This document shows positions 14,065-22,138 of a DNA stretch of 35,626 nucleotides, one piece after another. The DNA comes from an uncultured Lachnospiraceae bacterium. Its GTDB lineage: Bacteria; Bacillota; Clostridia; Lachnospirales; Lachnospiraceae. Under the pieces are notes generated by a model. It had not been told where the DNA came from. It did no database searches and saw nothing but the letters and a program-made list of their open reading frames with translations. The stretch lies in NCBI GenBank assembly GCA_934438085.1, contig CAKSBC010000021.1:1-35626 (forward strand), read 5' to 3'. Positions within the stretch are counted from its first letter, which is position 1. Each line of letters begins with the position of its first letter. A program made the translations under genes and the position numbers.

Positions 14065-15414
14065 TCACTCTATGCTATTGAGGAACTTTTTCGTAAAAAT
14101 TACAAATACGATGGTTGATACTGCGGCGCCGATGATATCTGATATCGGCTCACAGAAGAAGATGCTGTTGACATTTGCTATAGCAGGAATAATGAATACG
14201 CATGCAAAGTAGAGGATCTTTCTCCACGCCGACAGCGGAAAAGCGTATTTATAAAGGCCGAGGGCTGTAAAGCCGTCGACTATCATGTACTGTACGGATA
14301 AAGCGGGAACTCCGATAGTATAAAGTCTGATGATCTTCTTGGTCATCTCAATATAAACCGGCTCCTTTGTGAATATCCTGATAAAGAGCTGCGGAGCTAT
14401 TTCTGCAAAAAGAAAACCTAAGGTACAATAAATTAAGCTCATGAGAAGTATTTCTTTCTGAGCTTTTTTTATTTTGTCCGCACGGCGCGCTCCGTAGTTA
14501 TAACCTAAAATAGGCTGTGTGCCTCCGGTTATACCCTCAAGAGGCATGGTAATTACAAGCATAAAGGACTGCAGTATAGTATTGCAGGTGAGCAGCATAT
14601 CGCCGTTTGTACCGCCGTGCTTTGTTATCATTGCATTAAGAGCAATAAGCATTACATTATCAAAGGCAATGATAAGAAATGGTGTGAGACCGACCATGCA
14701 CACCCTTTTAAAAATATCAAGCTTAGGAGTTACTATATGAATTCGAAGGTTTGAATGAGAGCTGAATAAAAAGCGCAAAACAAAAATGCAGCTGAGAAGC
14801 TGAGATAAAACAGTCGCAAGAGCTGCGCCGGCAACATTCATTTTAAGGACAAATATAAAAATAGGATCAAGGACGATATTGGCGATAGCACCGATAAGTA
14901 CCGAGTGCATTGCCGTCTTGGAATAGCCCTGGCATATAATAAACTGATTCATTCCGGTGGAAAGCAGTGCGAAAAATGTGCCTGCAAGGTACACAGACAT
15001 ATATTGCTCAGCATACGGAAAAACTGCTTCGGAGGCACCAAACCACCTAAGCATGCTGTTCTTTAATATATAGGAAATAAGCATTACAGCTGCAGAGATA
15101 GCTAAAAGGAAAATGAAGCAGTTGGATAAGATCTCTTCTGCCGATTTGTCCTTGCCTTCGCCAAGCTTAATGCTGACAAGGGGTCCGCCGCCTATACCGA
15201 TAAGTGAAGAACACGCTGCGATCATAGTGACTATCGGACCACATATACCTACACCCGCAAGGGCTGTTTCACCGATGAGAGGTATATTACCGATATACAT
15301 CCTGTCTACGATGCTATAAAGAACGCTCACAAACTGAGCGATCATGCTCGGAATAGCAAGGCCGAAAACAAGACCGCGGATATTGTCACTATCAAGATTT
15401 GTTACCATTTTCAT
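14065..15414 (-). CDS. MATE-family multidrug/sodium antiporter
   Basis: 449 residues, normal MATE length, with about 12 hydrophobic segments. N-terminal signature LAIPSMIAQFVSVLYSIVDRMYIGNI and internal GITGGTQPILGYNYGARRADKIKKA are typical. The two repeated six-helix halves are visible. It exports drugs or metabolites in exchange for cation. The start has only a weak ribosome site, and an ATG two codons later is equally possible. It is convergent with dehydratase copy 3 and no terminator is obvious between them. Substrate unknown. Confidence 0.93.
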   Translation of the reverse strand: MKMVTNLDSDNIRGLVFGLAIPSMIAQFVSVLYSIVDRMYIGNIPLIGETALAGVGICGPIVTMIAACSSLIGIGGGPLVSIKLGEGKDKSAEEILSNCFIFLLAISAAVMLISYILKNSMLRWFGASEAVFPYAEQYMSVYLAGTFFALLSTGMNQFIICQGYSKTAMHSVLIGAIANIVLDPIFIFVLKMNVAGAALATVLSQLLSCIFVLRFLFSSHSNLRIHIVTPKLDIFKRVCMVGLTPFLIIAFDNVMLIALNAMITKHGGTNGDMLLTCNTILQSFMLVITMPLEGITGGTQPILGYNYGARRADKIKKAQKEILLMSLIYCTLGFLFAEIAPQLFIRIFTKEPVYIEMTKKIIRLYTIGVPALSVQYMIVDGFTALGLYKYAFPLSAWRKILYFACVFIIPAIANVNSIFFCEPISDIIGAAVSTIVFVIFTKKFLNSIE

Positions 15415-15834
15415 ATCTAAAAACCTGTTTTAAAAGCTAACATAAATGCAGATGAAACATTCAATTAAGCAGCAGAAATTGTCACTCTAAAAAGGATTAC
15501 AAAGACTTTCTGCGATAAAAGTCTTACCTATATAAATGTCTAAATGGAATATTAATGCTTCAGATAATAAAATACGGAATGATGCATTAAAATCATATAT
15601 CCTGATGATTGTACAAAGGCCATGTATAAAAGTCAAATCCAAAGTTTGTACACATATAAGTGTTACAATAATGCCCAATCTGTAAATTATACTCCGTTAC
15701 AAAGAATGCTATTATGTAATAAATCTATTTGGTATGTGCAATAAATCTATTTGGCATATGTAAAAAATCTATTCAGCAACGGAAACATGAAGGGCTTTGG
15801 TCCTACAATTTAGATAGTTATGAAAGGGGATAAA
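15415..15834. other. Divergent intergenic region with 22-bp tandem repeat
   Basis: 420 bp without a supported gene, between MATE (leftward) and oleate hydratase (rightward). Two near-identical 22-bp units (15718-15739 and 15740-15761, each starting AATAAATCTATTTGG) and a weaker third (from 15762) lie about 75-120 bp upstream of the hydratase start, where a regulator or promoter would act. No clear -35/-10 pair was identified. Confidence 0.6.
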
Positions 15835-17790
15835 ATGGCAAAGAAAAAGCATTTAGGAATGGCGGTTCTTGCAGCCTGCGCCGGAGCCGGTGCAGCAGTA
15901 TTAACATCTGCCAAGAAGAAATCAGCAAAGTCAGCTGCAGCAGCAAAGGATAATAGTGATTACAGAAATACTGAGCGTGGAAAGTTCGCAAAGAACAGCA
16001 AGGGTATTTACTACACAAACGGAAACTACGAGGCGTTCGCACGTCCTAAGAAGCCGGAAGGCGTAGATGATAAGAGTGCATACATTGTCGGAAGCGGACT
16101 TGCAGCCCTTGCGGCAGCATGCTTCCTTGTCAGAGACGGCCAGATGAAGGGTGACCACATCCATATTTTAGAAGCTATGGATATTGCTGGCGGTGCATGT
16201 GACGGAATTTTTGATCCTACTCGCGGATATGTCATGAGAGGCGGCCGTGAGATGGAGGATCATTTTGAGTGCCTCTGGGATCTGTTCAGAAGCATTCCTT
16301 CAATTGAAACTGAAGGAATTTCAGTGCTTGATGAGTATTACTGGCTCAATAAGGAGGATCCTAACTATTCACTCTGCCGTGCTACTGAAAATCGCGGACA
16401 GGATGCTCATACTGACGGAAAGTTCGGACTCAGCCAGAAAGGCTGTATGGAAATAATGAAGCTTTTCATGTCAAGAGACGAGGATCTTTATGACAAGAGG
16501 ATCGATGAGATCTTTGATGACGAGGTATTCTCATCTAATTTCTGGCTTTACTGGAGAACGATGTTTGCCTTCGAAAACTGGCATTCAGCTCTTGAGATGA
16601 AGCGTTATTTCCAGAGATTTATCCATCATATAGGCGGACTTCCTGATTTCAGCGCTCTTAAGTTTACAAAGTACAATCAGTACGATTCACTGATACTTCC
16701 TATGAAGAAGTATCTTGAAAACGCAGGAGTTGAATTCAGATTCGGCACAGAGGTTACTAATGTAATCTTTGACATTAAGGCCGAAAAGAAGGTGGCAAAG
16801 ACCATAGAATGCAAGGTTAACGGTGAAGAACAGAGCATAGAGCTTACAGAGAATGATCTTGTATTTGTTACTAACGGAAGCTGCACAGAGGGAACTATCT
16901 ACGGAGATCAGGATCATGCACCTCTTGGCGATGCAGAAGTGAGAACCAGCGGAGTTTGGTCACTCTGGAAGAATATAGCCGCTCAGGATCCGTCATTCGG
17001 TCATCCGGAGAAATTCTGTTCAGATACTGAAAAGACAAACTGGGAGTCGGCAACAGTTACCACCTCTAATGAAAAGATCATTAAGAGAATAACAGAGATC
17101 TGTAAGCGTGATCCGAGATCAGGAAGAGTTGTTACCGGAGGTATCGTAAGCTGCAGAGATTCAGGATGGCTCATGAGCTGGACGATAAATCGTCAGGGAC
17201 AGTTCAAGGATCAGCCAAAGGATACGATATGCGTATGGGTATACAGCCTGTTTACAGACAAGCCGGGTGATTATATCAAGAAGCCTATGAAGGAATGTAC
17301 CGGCCGTGAGATAACACAGGAGTGGCTGTATCATCTCGGCATGGATATTGATGAGATTCCTGCACTTGCTGACGATCATACATATTGCACAGTCACAATG
17401 ATGCCTTATGTAACTGCATTCTTCATGCCAAGATGCGCCGGTGACCGTCCTGACGTTATTCCTGACGGATGCGTGAACTTTGCATTCCTCGGACAGTTTG
17501 CTGAAACTCCGAGAGATACGATATTTACAACAGAGTATTCCGTAAGAACCGGAATGGAGGCTGTTTACGGCCTTTTAGGAGTAGACAGAGGTGTTCCTGA
17601 GGTATGGGGCAGTGTTTATGACTTAAGAGACCTGCTTGACAGCTCTGTTAAGCTTATGGATGGTAAGTCACCGCTTGAAATGGATCTTGGAGTGCTTAAT
17701 GCATTTAAGAAGCCGATCATCAAGGCAGTAAAGAACACCTTTATAGGAGAGCTTTTAAAGGAACACAACATTATTAAGGACGGAATGTAA
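15835..17790 (+). CDS. Oleate hydratase (MCRA family), with hydrophobic N-terminal extension
   Basis: 651 residues from the ATG at 15835, preceded by GAAAGGGG (15822-15829); the ATG at 15820 overlaps that site. FAD-dependent enzymes of this family add water to the 9,10 double bond of oleate or related fatty acids, giving 10-hydroxy acids and detoxifying unsaturated fatty acids. Visible: FAD-binding YIVGSGLAALAAACFL, then EAMDIAGGACDG, the RGGREMEDHFECLWDL segment with the conserved Glu, and FWLYWRTMFAFENWHSA. Unusual: the first about 45 residues are a lysine start, a hydrophobic Ala-rich stretch (LGMAVLAACAGAGAAVLT) and a Lys/Ala-rich linker, as in a membrane anchor or signal. It stands alone with its own terminator. 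Confidence 0.94.
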   Translation: MAKKKHLGMAVLAACAGAGAAVLTSAKKKSAKSAAAAKDNSDYRNTERGKFAKNSKGIYYTNGNYEAFARPKKPEGVDDKSAYIVGSGLAALAAACFLVRDGQMKGDHIHILEAMDIAGGACDGIFDPTRGYVMRGGREMEDHFECLWDLFRSIPSIETEGISVLDEYYWLNKEDPNYSLCRATENRGQDAHTDGKFGLSQKGCMEIMKLFMSRDEDLYDKRIDEIFDDEVFSSNFWLYWRTMFAFENWHSALEMKRYFQRFIHHIGGLPDFSALKFTKYNQYDSLILPMKKYLENAGVEFRFGTEVTNVIFDIKAEKKVAKTIECKVNGEEQSIELTENDLVFVTNGSCTEGTIYGDQDHAPLGDAEVRTSGVWSLWKNIAAQDPSFGHPEKFCSDTEKTNWESATVTTSNEKIIKRITEICKRDPRSGRVVTGGIVSCRDSGWLMSWTINRQGQFKDQPKDTICVWVYSLFTDKPGDYIKKPMKECTGREITQEWLYHLGMDIDEIPALADDHTYCTVTMMPYVTAFFMPRCAGDRPDVIPDGCVNFAFLGQFAETPRDTIFTTEYSVRTGMEAVYGLLGVDRGVPEVWGSVYDLRDLLDSSVKLMDGKSPLEMDLGVLNAFKKPIIKAVKNTFIGELLKEHNIIKDGM

Positions 17791-17830
17791 ATAATATTTA
17801 AGGGTCTGCTTTTGCAGAATACCGTAATCA

Positions 17831-17860
17831 ATGGGGCAGTTTTCGGACTGCCTCATTTTT
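17831..17860 (+). terminator. Terminator of oleate hydratase
   Basis: GGGGCAGT (17833-17840) pairs with ACTGCCTC (17847-17854), followed by ATTTTT. Confidence 0.8.
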
Positions 17861-17949
17861 GCTGCAGTTTTTCATTGTATTCTTAATGAAAATGTAGGTT
17901 TTATGGTTTGGATATTACAGTGAGATTTGGTATTATTATATAAGCTGTG

Positions 17950-18003
17950 TCGGAAAATATTGTTACATCCTTTTATTCGGAAAATATTATCACATCCTTT
18001 CAT
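17950..18003 (+). repeat. Tandem repeat, 27 bp x 2
   Basis: Units 17950-17976 and 17977-18003 both start TCGGAAAATATT and contain ACATCCTTT; they differ at a few places, and a partial CCGACA follows. The array ends 33 bp before the sugar transferase start, so it should overlap the promoter or leader. Confidence 0.8.
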
Positions 18004-18036
18004 CCGACATAAAAATTATAAGGAAATGCCGTATAG

Positions 18037-19560
18037 ATGACAGACAAACATGTAAAATTTTATGATTTTGTTATGATCATGTTCGTGAACATACTTTGTA
18101 TGGTCATTAGCATGCTTATTGCGTCATATTTAAGATACGGTTCATTTCTGGGCATGAACAGGAATTTTGACTATCTGAGATTGTTATATCAGATGATATT
18201 CATTAACCTGCTTGAGAATTTATGTATCGATCTTAATCGTCACTTCTTCAGACGCGGCAGGATAGATGAGCTTTTAGCTGTAGTAAAGGAGCAGTTCTTA
18301 TTTGTTCTTTGCATCGTTCTGTGGCTCTATATGATCCATGATTCAGGCAGACTCTCAAGACTTTTATTTATATATTATGTAATTGCTGACTGCATCTTAG
18401 AATTCCTTGGGCATCTCGGATTAAAGGCATTTATGGAGAAGGTCGTAAGAAAGGGCCGTTCAACCAGCAAGCTTTTGCTGCTCACTACTAAAAATCGTGC
18501 GGCAGCAGCTGTGCAGAACATTCTTTCTTATAATGAATGGTACAGAACGATAGCCGGTGTAGCGCTCTTAGACAGCGATTTTGCCATGCCTTCGGACGAA
18601 GCAGGGGAGGACAATGCTGATTCAGCATTAAAAGCGCTTAATGAAGCAGATAATAGCCGATTAGACGGATATAAATTACCGGACAGCGAAAAGCTTATTG
18701 ATGACATCAAAATAGTAGCGGACAGAAACGGCTTCATGGATTATGCCATTCACCATGAGATCGATGAGGTGCTCGTAATGGATGATAATCGTGAGCATAC
18801 GGACATAATCATCCCGTGGATACAGACCTTGGAGGAGATGGGCATAACCGTTAATGTTAACATTGATGTATTTGATCTTGATATAAGAGGCAGAAAAAAT
18901 ATAGGTCGTGTCGGAAAGTATGCGGTCGTTACTATAGACAGAAATGTGCTTTCGGTAAGACAGCTTTTTGCAAAGCGCTGCCTTGATATATTAGGCTCTA
19001 TTGTGGGCTGTGTAATATTGGCAGTCGTTTCGTTGATCGTAGTTCCTGCGATAAAGCTTGAATCTCCGGGGCCTGCACTTTTTTGTCAGAAGAGAGTGGG
19101 AAAGAACGGCAGAATATTTACGCTTTATAAGTTCAGGTCAATGTATCAGGATGCCGAGGCACGTAAAAAAGCGCTTATGGCTCAAAATGAGATGAGCGGA
19201 CTGATGTTCAAGATGAATGACGATCCGAGAGTCACTAAGGTCGGAAGCTTTATCAGAAAGACAAGCATAGATGAGCTGCCGCAGTTTATAAATATTTTAA
19301 AAGGCGATATGAGTCTCGTAGGTACCAGGCCGCCTACCGTGGATGAATATAAGCAGTATGAGGCCAGACATAAATGCAGACTCAGCATGACGCCGGGACT
19401 TACCGGCATGTGGCAGGTCAGCGGAAGAAGCAATATCCATGATTTTGATGATGTAGTCAGACTCGATATGCAGTATATCGATGATTGGACGATTGCAAAG
19501 GATATTAAAATACTGATAAAGACAGTCAAGGTCGTTATCCTTAGGAGAGGCTCGGTATAA
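18037..19560 (+). CDS. Polyprenyl-phosphate sugar-1-phosphate transferase (exopolysaccharide initiation)
   Basis: 507 residues, the usual WcaJ/CpsE-like build: four N-terminal membrane spans (about residues 10-130), a Rossmann-like middle, a fifth span near 315-340, and the catalytic bacterial sugar transferase domain. The last carries KRCLDILGS, LYKFRSMYQDAE, DELPQFINILKGDMSLVGTRP and TPGLTGMWQVSGRS. It moves a sugar phosphate from UDP-sugar to undecaprenyl phosphate at the inner membrane, starting repeat-unit assembly. It is followed 12 bases later by the Wzz-like gene in the same operon. No other glycosyltransferase, flippase or polymerase follows, so the rest of the pathway must be elsewhere. 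No visible Shine-Dalgarno is strong. Confidence 0.92.
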   Translation: MTDKHVKFYDFVMIMFVNILCMVISMLIASYLRYGSFLGMNRNFDYLRLLYQMIFINLLENLCIDLNRHFFRRGRIDELLAVVKEQFLFVLCIVLWLYMIHDSGRLSRLLFIYYVIADCILEFLGHLGLKAFMEKVVRKGRSTSKLLLLTTKNRAAAAVQNILSYNEWYRTIAGVALLDSDFAMPSDEAGEDNADSALKALNEADNSRLDGYKLPDSEKLIDDIKIVADRNGFMDYAIHHEIDEVLVMDDNREHTDIIIPWIQTLEEMGITVNVNIDVFDLDIRGRKNIGRVGKYAVVTIDRNVLSVRQLFAKRCLDILGSIVGCVILAVVSLIVVPAIKLESPGPALFCQKRVGKNGRIFTLYKFRSMYQDAEARKKALMAQNEMSGLMFKMNDDPRVTKVGSFIRKTSIDELPQFINILKGDMSLVGTRPPTVDEYKQYEARHKCRLSMTPGLTGMWQVSGRSNIHDFDDVVRLDMQYIDDWTIAKDIKILIKTVKVVILRRGSV

Positions 19561-19572
19561 GGAGGTATAGAG

Positions 19573-20529
19573 ATGAATGAAGTCATGTTTGATCAGGATG
19601 AGATGGAGATAGATCTTGGGGATCTTATCAAGGTACTCATATCAAGATGGAAAAGTATCATACTTTGTGCTGTGATAGTGGCACTCATAGGCGGGGCAGT
19701 GCCTGTGATCAAGCACCAGTTAGGTTCAGCAGCTGTTGACATGAGTCAGCAGGAAGAGGCGCTGAAGAGAGATTATGAGCTTCTTACAGCACAGTATCAG
19801 GATGATATGAAGCTCTATGAAAATAAGGAAAAGACCTTTGCAGAGTATTCGGCAGCCGTTGATATGCTTACAGAAGAGCTTAAAAAGCTTGACGCAATAT
19901 CTAAGGAAGATGAAGATGCAAGAATGGCCTGCCTTATAAAGATATCCAGCCTTCAGAATGTTGTGGATAATGCAGGCACTATGATCGAGTACTACAAAAA
20001 GCTTGAAAAGCCGGAAGATCCGGGATCATTTGAGGCATATGTGGCTGATAATACGAAGCTCAGCAGCGGCTTTTCAAAGAAGTATGCATTGATCGGATTT
20101 GTACTCGGCGGATTTTTGGCTTGCCTCGGATGGGCTATGCTGTATCTCTTTGACGGAACAGTAAAAACAGCGTCGGAGCTTACACGTTATTTCGGAGTCA
20201 ATGCGCTCGGTTCCCCTGATAAGCAGGGTCTTGTAGCTGCAAATGTTAAGAACTTCATGACTGAGGATATTAAGAAGATCCTTGTGACAGGCAGTGCCGA
20301 GGATACGGCTATTAAAAACATTGCCGATGCGGTAGCTGCAACAGTTGCTGATGTCGAGATAGTGGCAGCAGGAGGACTTAATTATAACGCAGATACGGCG
20401 ATAATGCTTTCTGATGTGGATGCCGTGATCCTTGTAGAAAAGCTCAAGAAATCAAAACAGAATAATATTACAGATGAGCTCATGATGATAAAGAATGCAG
20501 GAAAGAAGCTCATCGGAGCTGCAATCTAA
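19573..20529 (+). CDS. Wzz/CapA-like chain-length determinant protein
   Basis: 318 residues. A cytosolic start with MEIDLGDLIKVLISRWK leads to span 1 (IILCAVIVALIGGAV), an extracytoplasmic helical stretch that looks coiled (about residues 55-150), span 2 (YALIGFVLGGFLACLGWAML) and a soluble tail. The tail has the arrangement of the kinase-type partner region (EDIKKILVTGSAEDTAIKNIADAVA) but no Walker A motif, so it is not an active BY-kinase. Its Shine-Dalgarno (AAGGAGG) is strong. Together with the upstream transferase it should set exopolysaccharide chain length. The periplasmic part is short for the family. Confidence 0.8.
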   Translation: MNEVMFDQDEMEIDLGDLIKVLISRWKSIILCAVIVALIGGAVPVIKHQLGSAAVDMSQQEEALKRDYELLTAQYQDDMKLYENKEKTFAEYSAAVDMLTEELKKLDAISKEDEDARMACLIKISSLQNVVDNAGTMIEYYKKLEKPEDPGSFEAYVADNTKLSSGFSKKYALIGFVLGGFLACLGWAMLYLFDGTVKTASELTRYFGVNALGSPDKQGLVAANVKNFMTEDIKKILVTGSAEDTAIKNIADAVAATVADVEIVAAGGLNYNADTAIMLSDVDAVILVEKLKKSKQNNITDELMMIKNAGKKLIGAAI

Positions 20530-20570
20530 ATACAACATTAAATTATAAAGCCGCTTATAAGCTTGATGAT

Positions 20571-20626
20571 AAAAACCGACCACCAATTGCCAGACATAAA
20601 ATCTAACGATTGGGAGGTCGGTTTTT
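20571..20626. terminator. Bidirectional terminator
   Basis: AAAAACCGACC (20571-20581) pairs with GGTCGGTTTTT (20616-20626); T or A runs on both sides serve the rightward Wzz gene and the leftward transporter gene. Confidence 0.82.
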
Positions 20627-20629
20627 AGT

Positions 20630-21580
20630 TTACACAAGTCCCATAACTCTGAGCATATACAGCCAAGCGGTAAGCGTAAAGGCGCTGAGCAGTGTCGTAA
20701 GCATTACGGTGCTGGAGGTAAGAGTTCCTTCGTGCCCCATGTTCTTGGCCATTATGAAGCAGCTTACGGTAGTAGGTGAGCCGAGCATGACAAGTATGGA
20801 GATGAGCTTGTCATTCGTAAATCCCAGAGCTATAGCAATAGGAAGGAATATCGCGCACCAGACGATGAGCTTAAGTACAGCGGCAGTTACTGCAGGCTTC
20901 AGCTTGCCAAAGGCCTTTCTGATATCAAAGCTTGCACCGACTGCCATAAGTCCCATAGGAGTACTTACATTTGAAAGATATTTGACAGTCTTCATAAGCA
21001 TCTGAGGCTTCGGAAGTGAAAGCACACTCCAGAGAATACCCAAAACGATACCGATGATTATAGGATTGGTTATGATCCCTCGCAGAGTTTTAAAAATCAG
21101 CTTTCTGTCAATGCTTCCGCCGCCAGGCTTGAAAAATGACAGAACAACGACCGCCATGATGTTGTAAAGCGGGACTGTTGCGGCAATCATAAGCGGAGAC
21201 ATGCCGGCATTGCCGTAAAGATTTTCAATAAAGCCAATACCGAGGATAGCCGCACTTGAACGGTAGGAGGCCTGAGCGAATTCTCCGGTTATTGTATTAT
21301 CGCTTTTAAAGCAGACCTTGGAAATGATTATGGCTGCGGTTATGCATATCGCAGTGACACAAAAGCAGAAAATCACAAAACGTGCATCCCAAACAGCAAA
21401 AAAATCCTCGTTTGAAAGATCATAGAAGAGGGCAGCAGGAAGTGCTGCTTTAAAAACAAAGCTGTTGGCAGTTTTTACGAAGTCATCTGTAAAGAGCTTA
21501 ATATATTTAAAAAATAAACCGAGCACCATCATCATAAAAAGAGGTACGGTGGCATTTAAGGCAAAAATAAGATTTTCCAT
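20630..21580 (-). CDS. AEC-family transporter (auxin efflux carrier superfamily)
   Basis: 316 residues from the ATG at 21580, chosen because AGGAAAT lies just upstream and the sequence begins directly with span 1 (NLIFALNATVPLFMMMVLGLFF); the frame stays open to 21679 but that adds 33 untypical residues. It has about ten spans in two halves, with the family-typical FKAALPAALFYDL and IITNPIIIGIVLGILW near the middle. Bacterial members move organic acids such as malate or malonate; the substrate here is unknown. It stands alone on the minus strand, ending in the shared terminator. Confidence 0.88.
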   Translation of the reverse strand: MENLIFALNATVPLFMMMVLGLFFKYIKLFTDDFVKTANSFVFKAALPAALFYDLSNEDFFAVWDARFVIFCFCVTAICITAAIIISKVCFKSDNTITGEFAQASYRSSAAILGIGFIENLYGNAGMSPLMIAATVPLYNIMAVVVLSFFKPGGGSIDRKLIFKTLRGIITNPIIIGIVLGILWSVLSLPKPQMLMKTVKYLSNVSTPMGLMAVGASFDIRKAFGKLKPAVTAAVLKLIVWCAIFLPIAIALGFTNDKLISILVMLGSPTTVSCFIMAKNMGHEGTLTSSTVMLTTLLSAFTLTAWLYMLRVMGLV

Positions 21581-21714
21581 GTTGATTTCCTGTATATTTG
21601 TATTTTCGACAATGCCTTGGAAATGTTTTGTCCGGCAGTATGATAGAGGATAGCACATTTTTGAATAAATATGACTCATATGCCTGAAAAAGCAGGAGAT
21701 AAACGTGAATGCAT

Positions 21715-21730
21715 AACATTAGGTAATGTT
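21715..21730. repeat. Palindrome AACATTA-GG-TAATGTT (copy 1)
   Basis: Perfect inverted repeat with a 2-base centre. It shares ACATTAGGTAATGT with 21893-21906 and lies about 135 bp upstream of the AEC gene start. Confidence 0.7.
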
Positions 21731-21854
21731 AACAACGGGAAATACATAACTTAAAATTATATGTATATAAGAGTTGATATAATACCAGAGAATATTAGAA
21801 TAGGTATTAAGAGCAGCATATACGGAGGAGATACGGTTTCCCATCAATTCATTC

Positions 21855-21884
21855 TTGACAAACATCTTCGCGTTAGTGTATAAA
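21855..21884 (+). promoter_or_regulatory. Promoter of tRNA-Phe
   Basis: TTGACA (21855-21860), an 18-base spacer and TATAAA (21879-21884) fit a housekeeping sigma promoter. The predicted start is near 21891, about 57 bases ahead of the tRNA. Confidence 0.7.
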
Positions 21885-21892
21885 AATATGGT

Positions 21893-21906
21893 ACATTAGG
21901 TAATGT
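21893..21906. promoter_or_regulatory. Palindrome ACATTAGGTAATGT at the tRNA-Phe transcription start (copy 2)
   Basis: A perfect 14-bp palindrome, identical in its core to 21716-21729. Its position at about +3 to +16 would let a bound dimer block transcription. Operator function is inferred. Confidence 0.55.
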
Positions 21907-21947
21907 GAAAGAGCATATGTATACTAAGCTCCTTCAAAACCTGCAAT

Positions 21948-22020
21948 GCCTCGGTAGCTCAGTTGGTAGAGCAATGGACTGAAAATCCATGTGTCGCCGG
22001 TTCGATTCCGGCCTGAGGCA
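21948..22020 (+). tRNA. tRNA-Phe (anticodon GAA)
   Basis: Acceptor GCCTCGG (21948-21954) pairs with CTGAGGC (22013-22019), with discriminator A22020. Anticodon loop CTGAAAA gives GAA. The T arm is CCGG-TTCGATT-CCGG. A T-rich tract (TTTTTTCTTTT) follows directly. Confidence 0.97.
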
Positions 22021-22138
22021 TTTTTTCTTTTGGCAAATCTCTGAGTTTCTTAAAAATGCTCATCAAAGTCATTTAAGCTATTCTTACGAAAGGTCCGTTT
22101 TCTTTACTTGAAAGCTGAATAATGATAATATATCAGGT

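Noticed and set aside
20630..21679. Longer N-terminus (349 residues) for the AEC transporter
   Set aside because: The extra residues match nothing expected before span 1, while the ATG at 21580 has a ribosome site and gives the normal family length.
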